Source: Citreimonas salinaria
GTDB lineage: Bacteria; Pseudomonadota; Alphaproteobacteria; Rhodobacterales; Rhodobacteraceae
Direction of reading: 5' to 3'
NCBI RefSeq assembly: GCF_900107235.1
Contig: NZ_FNPF01000004.1
Span: forward strand, 186,001 to 250,000
DNA: 64,000 bases
Below the pieces are notes generated by a model that was not told the origin of the DNA, ran no database searches, and saw only the letters and a program-made list of their open reading frames with translations. The translations under genes were made by a program, and so were the position numbers. Of this stretch, positions 63,184 through 64,000 are shown piece by piece (positions within the stretch are counted from its first letter, which is position 1; each line of letters opens with the position of its first letter).

Positions 63184-64000
63184 ATGCTGAAGGGATCGAT
63201 GCCCGCACTGGTCACGCCGTTCAAGGACGGCGCAGTGGATTTCGGCACGCTCAAACGCCTGGTCGACTGGCACGTGGAAGAAGGCAGCCACGGCCTCGTG
63301 CCCGTTGGCACCACCGGCGAAAGCCCGACGCTCAGCCACCAGGAGCACGAGCAGGTCATCGAATGCGTGGTCGAGGCCGCCGCCGGCCGCCTCCCCGTGA
63401 TCGCCGGCGCAGGCTCGAACAACACGTCCGAGGCGATCCGCTTCCTGCAGCACGCCGAACGCGTGGGCGCGGACGCGGCGCTGGTGGTGACGCCCTACTA
63501 CAACAAGCCGACGCAGGCCGGACTGATCGCGCATTTCACCGCGCTGCACGATTGCTGCAACCTGCCGCTCGTCATCTACAACATCCCCGGCCGCTCGGCT
63601 GTGGACATGACGCCCGCGACGATGGGCGAACTTGCCAAGCTGCCGCGCATCGTCGGCGTCAAGGACGCGACGGCCGATCTGGCGCGCGTTTGCCAGCAGC
63701 GCATCACCTGCGGCCCGGACTTCCTGCAGATCTCGGGCGAGGACGCGACCGCGCACGGCTTCAACGCCCAAGGCGGCGTCGGCTGCATCTCGGTCACCGC
63801 GAACGTGGCGCCCCGCCTCTGCGCCGAGATGCAGGAGGCGTGCCTTGCCAGCGATTACCCGAAGGCGCTGACGCTTCAGGACCGGCTCATGCCGCTGCAC
63901 CACGCGATCTTCACCGAGCCGGGCCTGTGCGGCGTGAAATACGCCATGTCGCGTCTCGGCCTGTGCGCCGAGGAGATGCGCCTGCCGCTGCTGCCGGTGA
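63184..64000 (+). CDS. dapA: 4-hydroxy-tetrahydrodipicolinate synthase (3' end beyond window)
   Basis: The gene runs to the end of the window; 272 residues are visible, of roughly 290 expected. It makes the first committed intermediate of lysine/diaminopimelate from pyruvate and aspartate semialdehyde. Catalytic features: Lys160 (Schiff base, GVKDATAD), Tyr132 ([12 protein letters not shown]), and the Thr-Thr pair in [11 protein letters not shown]. The ATG is preceded by AAGGAG six bases away. It is divergent from slt with 113 bp between. The frame is open at the last codon. Confidence 0.96.
   Translation, partial: MLKGSMPALVTPFKDGAVDFGTLKRLVDWHVEEGSHGLVPVGTTGESPTLSHQEHEQVIECVVEAAAGRLPVIAGAGSNNTSEAIRFLQHAERVGADAALVVTPYYNKPTQAGLIAHFTALHDCCNLPLVIYNIPGRSAVDMTPATMGELAKLPRIVGVKDATADLARVCQQRITCGPDFLQISGEDATAHGFNAQGGVGCISVTANVAPRLCAEMQEACLASDYPKALTLQDRLMPLHHAIFTEPGLCGVKYAMSRLGLCAEEMRLPLLPV

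Overview
The window is a gene-dense, very GC-rich stretch (about two thirds G+C) of an alphaproteobacterial chromosome, almost certainly from the Rhodobacterales (Rhodobacter/Paracoccus/Roseobacter group). The evidence is the gene content: methylsuccinyl-CoA dehydrogenase and L-malyl-CoA/beta-methylmalyl-CoA lyase of the ethylmalonyl-CoA pathway, a DUF1013/TrcR protein, a FYDLN-acid protein, an SDHAF4/DUF1674 protein, a malic enzyme fused to a phosphotransacetylase domain, and short tails of Lrp, LysE and GntR type genes. I see no prophage, insertion sequence, CRISPR array or rRNA, and base use is even throughout, so this reads as core chromosome with a few regulatory and repeat curiosities.

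Layout. 0-9 kb: a cut-off PAS-GGDEF-EAL protein, a 43-residue basic protein, methylsuccinyl-CoA dehydrogenase, a TSUP permease, free methionine-R-sulfoxide reductase, a thiolase, a STAS/HATPase partner-switch pair and gamma-glutamyltransferase. 9-15.7 kb: glutamate-cysteine ligase, tRNA-Ala(GGC), FYDLN protein, YgjP-like metallopeptidase, a GntR/FCD regulator, accA, a divergent lysE/lrp pair and a stand-alone 5TMR-LYT membrane sensor domain. 15.8-20 kb: mcl1 and, divergent from it, a D-amino acid module (dgcN, dgcA, D-amino acid transaminase). 20-28.7 kb: a flavoprotein, a small HNH protein, ybgC, a cupin, a GMC oxidoreductase overlapping a fumarylacetoacetate-hydrolase-family gene, glyA, NAD kinase, a VOC protein and a Crp/Fnr regulator.

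29-43.4 kb: propionyl-CoA synthetase, malic enzyme-PTA, DUF3072, a tightly coupled nucleoside salvage operon (cdd-deoA-deoB-add-upp), a SPOR protein, a membrane protein that looks like a degenerate M48 peptidase, an acyl-CoA synthetase and a periplasmic RNase T2. 43.5-64 kb: TrcR, the dnaX-ybaB-recR operon, cysQ-pmbA, a phosphodiester glycosidase overlapping rbfA, dapB, an exported small protein, SDHAF4, rsmB-heparinase-purH-lspA-lipoprotein-M16-M16, a soluble lytic transglycosylase and the start of dapA.

Together the metabolic genes describe a cell that takes up C2/C3 and amino-acid carbon: the thiolase, Mcd, Mcl1, PrpE and MaeB all belong to acetyl-CoA/propionyl-CoA assimilation, and RNase T2 plus the deo/cdd operon scavenge RNA and DNA. 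The most unusual signals are non-coding: a 74-bp composite repeat present twice just after gene ends (20.1 and 41.0 kb), a second GC-rich double-hairpin repeat (9.3 and 47.3 kb), and a shared CGYAA-N5-TTRCG inverted repeat upstream of both mcd and mcl1. Function calls are by eye from motifs; no database search was run.
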